Shown: piece after piece, positions 61,527 through 64,000 of the stretch
Layout of the letters: each line of letters opens with the position of its first letter
Numbering within the stretch: position 1 is the first letter of the stretch
Assembly: GCF_001640805.2 (NCBI RefSeq)
Contig: NC_066838.1
Coordinates: 9,102,066-9,166,065, forward strand
Direction of reading: 5' to 3'
Length of the DNA stretch: 64,000 nt
From: Lates calcarifer
Taxonomy: Eukaryota > Chordata > Actinopteri > Centropomidae
The notes under the pieces: generated by a model
What the model was told of the DNA's origin: nothing
The model's database searches: none
The model's input: only the letters and a program-made list of their open reading frames with translations
Program-made: the position numbers and the translations under genes

Positions 61527-63095
61527 TCCTTACTCGCTTCCCTGCTCATTTTCACCACCTGGCCGGCCCTTATTATGACTCATCAACCCGGGGAAAAGGC
61601 GCTCTCAGGCGGGCACAGTTTGACAGCCCGCCCCGCTGTCCCCGCATACTTTAGCCACGGGGAGGCTGACAAAATGACAAGAGCTCTCTCCGGGAAATGT
61701 AAAAATCACTGACAAGTTTGGTGAGATTCTGCCACTGCCTCTGCCTATCAGTGGAATTTCAAGCCAACAAATCACCCCATGTAGTAACCAACCAGACAAG
61801 TAGTCTTAAATAAAGAAGCATAATGAGAGCCTGTGTAAAAATGGAAACCTGTAAAGTTCCATGCTTCCCCAGGTTCAAGGACCTCAGCATTTTAAACTAG
61901 CTGGTAGCCTAGCTTATTAACATGATTCTTGAGGAGTGACTTCAAATTATAGGCTACCACTTTTTAAAACATTATTCTAAGAATGAGAAAACAAAATAAA
62001 ACATGGGCTATAATTAAATGTAATTTAACAGGTTTCAGAACAAATGTTGCAAGTTGGTTGTGCTAACAATAAAGTTCCTGAAATTTGAAGCATCTTTAAG
62101 AGTATGTTTGGGTGCGTTTACGGCAGCCATTTTTGTTAGCGTCAATGAAGTGAGGTTCAGTCTTTGAAGATTGTTGACACCTCTTCAAAATAATGTAAAT
62201 GTAACAACATTTTTCTTATGGACAGCAGGCTAAATTGTGTGCATTAGTCTGTCGGTGTTTTCAGAGTTTGTCGTCTATACTATCTGTCTTCGACACTTGT
62301 ACAGCAAATCTTGTTCTTATGCTTGGCAATTCAGGTGAGAAAAGGTGAGCGTTCAGTCAAAAATCTTAACATCTTTAGGGGATAAATGCAGTGCAAATGA
62401 CGCGTTTGTAAACTCTGGTTGGTTTAGAAGGGTCCCAGTGTTTATGAAACTGTGAGAACGGGGTTCATTATTTATACATAGGACCAGCCAAGAAAGTGTT
62501 TGCAACATGCCAATCATTAACCTACACCTTATGACTCCACTTTTTCACTTTTTTTTAAATGGACACATAGGTTGTATTAGGTTTTTCCTCATTTTTAACC
62601 ATTGCTAAGGGGTGCATGTTCATGTGAGTGGGCCTCGTGGGAAACTCGGCCATACCACAATACTGACGTCTCCCGTCTAGACCACATTAATAAACTTAAG
62701 ACTGTCCCTATGCGTTTGTTTTTTAATGCTAAGTGGGGAATGTAAGCTACGATCAAGTAGAAATTGTTGTGAAAATACTCTTAGCTAGAAACAGATTATC
62801 TAACAGCCACATAACCGATAAATTCTGACGGTACGGCTGTCCTGAAACCTTTTTAGGACAGGATGAGCGGAGCACTATCTTGACAAAAATGTAATCTCTG
62901 ATTTGTTAGCGCATGCGTAGTAGTAGTTACGAGTAGCAGAAAACGGTATTTATTTCAGTTTATGCAAAAAGCATTTCACATCTTCACTTGATTAGCAAAG
63001 AGTAACGTAATGTTTTGGCGAGATGAAAATGCAAGACTTTTTTTTCACTGTAAAAGATATTTTTCAAAAACAGAGGCGTGGTCAATAGCGCCATT
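61527..63095. other. Interval between nxph4 and the U5 gene
   Basis: No coding exon was identified. It includes a GC-richer stretch (61560-61700) next to nxph4 and an NRF1-type palindrome, GCGCATGCGT, at 62909-62918. The remainder is AT-rich and unremarkable. Confidence 0.5.
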
Positions 63096-63113
63096 ATCCC
63101 ACAATGCATTGCG
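63096..63113 (+). promoter_or_regulatory. ZNF143 (SBS/Staf) site: distal element of the U5 gene
   Basis: ATCCCACAATGCATTGCG fits the 18-bp Staf/ZNF143 consensus (YWCCCRNMATSCMYYRCR) at every position but the first. It lies 209-226 bp upstream of the U5 start, exactly where vertebrate snRNA distal sequence elements sit. Confidence 0.8.
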
Positions 63114-63255
63114 CACGGATGGCAGTTACAGGCTAAGATGTTTCTTTTAACTTTCACACACAGTATTCTTGTGTAATTATGGGATGACTTTATTATGCAC
63201 ATGTTTATATATTTCAATTCAAAATAATTTTAACAGTGGTAATTTTTTTTTTACA

Positions 63256-63274
63256 GTGAAACGTAAGTGAAGAT
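63256..63274 (+). promoter_or_regulatory. Candidate proximal sequence element (PSE) of the U5 gene
   Basis: GTGAAACGTAAGTGAAGAT occupies -66 to -48 relative to the U5 start, the fixed PSE position in RNA polymerase II snRNA genes. The assignment rests on spacing and loose similarity only. No TATA box follows, as expected for a Pol II and not a Pol III snRNA promoter. Confidence 0.4.
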
Positions 63275-63321
63275 CGTAAGGCGAAGAATGGGGTGGGCCA
63301 CTCGCATCAGCAAGGGGCAGT

Positions 63322-63437
63322 ACACTCTTGTTTCTCTTCAGATCGTATAAATCTTTCGCCTTTTACTAAAGATTTCCGTGGAGAGGAACAATAAGAGTTT
63401 TACCCAATTTTTTGATGCTCTGCGCAAGCGGGGCTTT
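63322..63437 (+). ncRNA. rnu5: U5 spliceosomal small nuclear RNA
   Basis: RNA component of the U5 snRNP and U4/U6.U5 tri-snRNP; its loop 1 holds exon ends during both splicing steps. Seen directly: a 5' end like ACACTCTTGTTTCTCTTCAG, GATCGTATAAATCTTTC, the invariant loop 1 GCCTTTTAC (63358-63366), TAAAGATTTCCGTGGAGAGG, the Sm site AATTTTTTG (63406-63414), and a 3' hairpin with a 7-bp stem (GCTCTGC/GCGGGGC) capped by a GCAA tetraloop (63417-63434). The basal stem is intact: ACTCTT (63324-63329) pairs with AAGAGT, although both arms differ from the human sequence, so change is compensated. Length is about 116 nt, as in other vertebrates. With ZNF143 and PSE-like elements upstream and no poly(A) tail downstream, it looks like a working gene and not one of the retroposed U5 pseudogenes. 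Confidence 0.96.
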
Positions 63438-64000
63438 CTAACTTTGTGAAATATTAAGGGTCAGTGTCTGGGTGCATTATGTGACAAGTTATACCTGAAC
63501 GTTTGGGAATATTTAAGTCCGTGTGAGAAATAGTGAGATGCAATCATAGAAGGGGAGAAGATATTGGTTTCATATCCGACCTTTCTAGTTACGGTGCAGG
63601 TGGTTGAATGTTCTGCCGTCAGTCTTGGAAACAAAGCCTTGTTTTAGTGATCTAAAATAAGTCTAATTAGTTCTTTCCGAAGCTGAATTAACTCCGTTGC
63701 AGTACGTGCCTGTGACCACAAAAGGGTGCACACTTCAAAATGAACACATTACAGTGTGCCTCATGTCCATTTATTGAAAAAACACATGATTTGTGGACAG
63801 ATTTATGTTAAAGATATATATACATCACACACACACACATACACACACATATATATATACACTTTGCAACTTTGCTGTTGCTGTCCTTTGTTTCTCCATG
63901 GCTACAAACCAAGTGGGATACTGATTAGTGTCATGGGATACACCTGGGCCCAGTGTGTCTCATGCATATAAGCCAGTGCAGCAGTCAGTCCAGCTGCCTG
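63438..64000. other. Right-hand flank
   Basis: Contains a CA/TA microsatellite (63824-63860) and otherwise unique sequence. CTTTGTGAAATATTAAGGG just after the U5 gene loosely resembles a snRNA 3' box. No gene is visible to the end of the window. Confidence 0.4.

Overview
The window is vertebrate nuclear DNA, most likely from a ray-finned (percomorph-type) teleost. The evidence is multi-exon genes with GT-AG introns of 80 bp to several kb, many long (CA)n/(GA)n microsatellites, dispersed repeats of kinds common in fish genomes, and recognisable vertebrate orthologues. No prokaryotic, viral or CRISPR content was seen. All exon coordinates below were built by hand from reading frame, splice sites and phase.

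Layout. 1-1.6 kb: probable 3' UTR of a + strand neighbour. 2.5-11.0 kb (-): a complete 15-exon BPI/LBP-type innate-immunity gene. 5.3-6.9 kb (+): nested antisense in BPI intron 9, an unrecognised small gene for a single-pass membrane microprotein; this is the best candidate here for something undescribed. 13.0-15.4 kb (-): slc32a1 (vesicular GABA/glycine transporter), with a REST/RE1 site upstream. 15.4-23.9 kb: non-coding, microsatellite-rich. 23.9-28.8 kb (+): actr5 (INO80 subunit), with a GC-AG intron and a +1 frameshift in the last exon. 28.8-36.1 kb: no convincing gene. 36.1-41.2 kb (+): an NDUFA4-family gene, probably ndufa4l2. 45.6-55.4 kb (-): shmt2, including a small first exon that gives a mitochondrial leader. 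56.1-61.1 kb (-): nxph4 (neurexophilin). 63.3-63.4 kb (+): a complete U5 spliceosomal snRNA gene with a snRNA-type distal element.

The left block (bpi, slc32a1, actr5) matches genes of human 20q11.23. The right block (ndufa4l2, shmt2, nxph4) matches the human 12q13.3 cluster. The empty interval at 28.8-36.1 kb therefore marks a synteny join. The genes do not form a single pathway: they cover bacterial lipid binding, inhibitory neurotransmission, chromatin remodelling, respiratory-chain modulation, one-carbon metabolism, synaptic ligand function and splicing.
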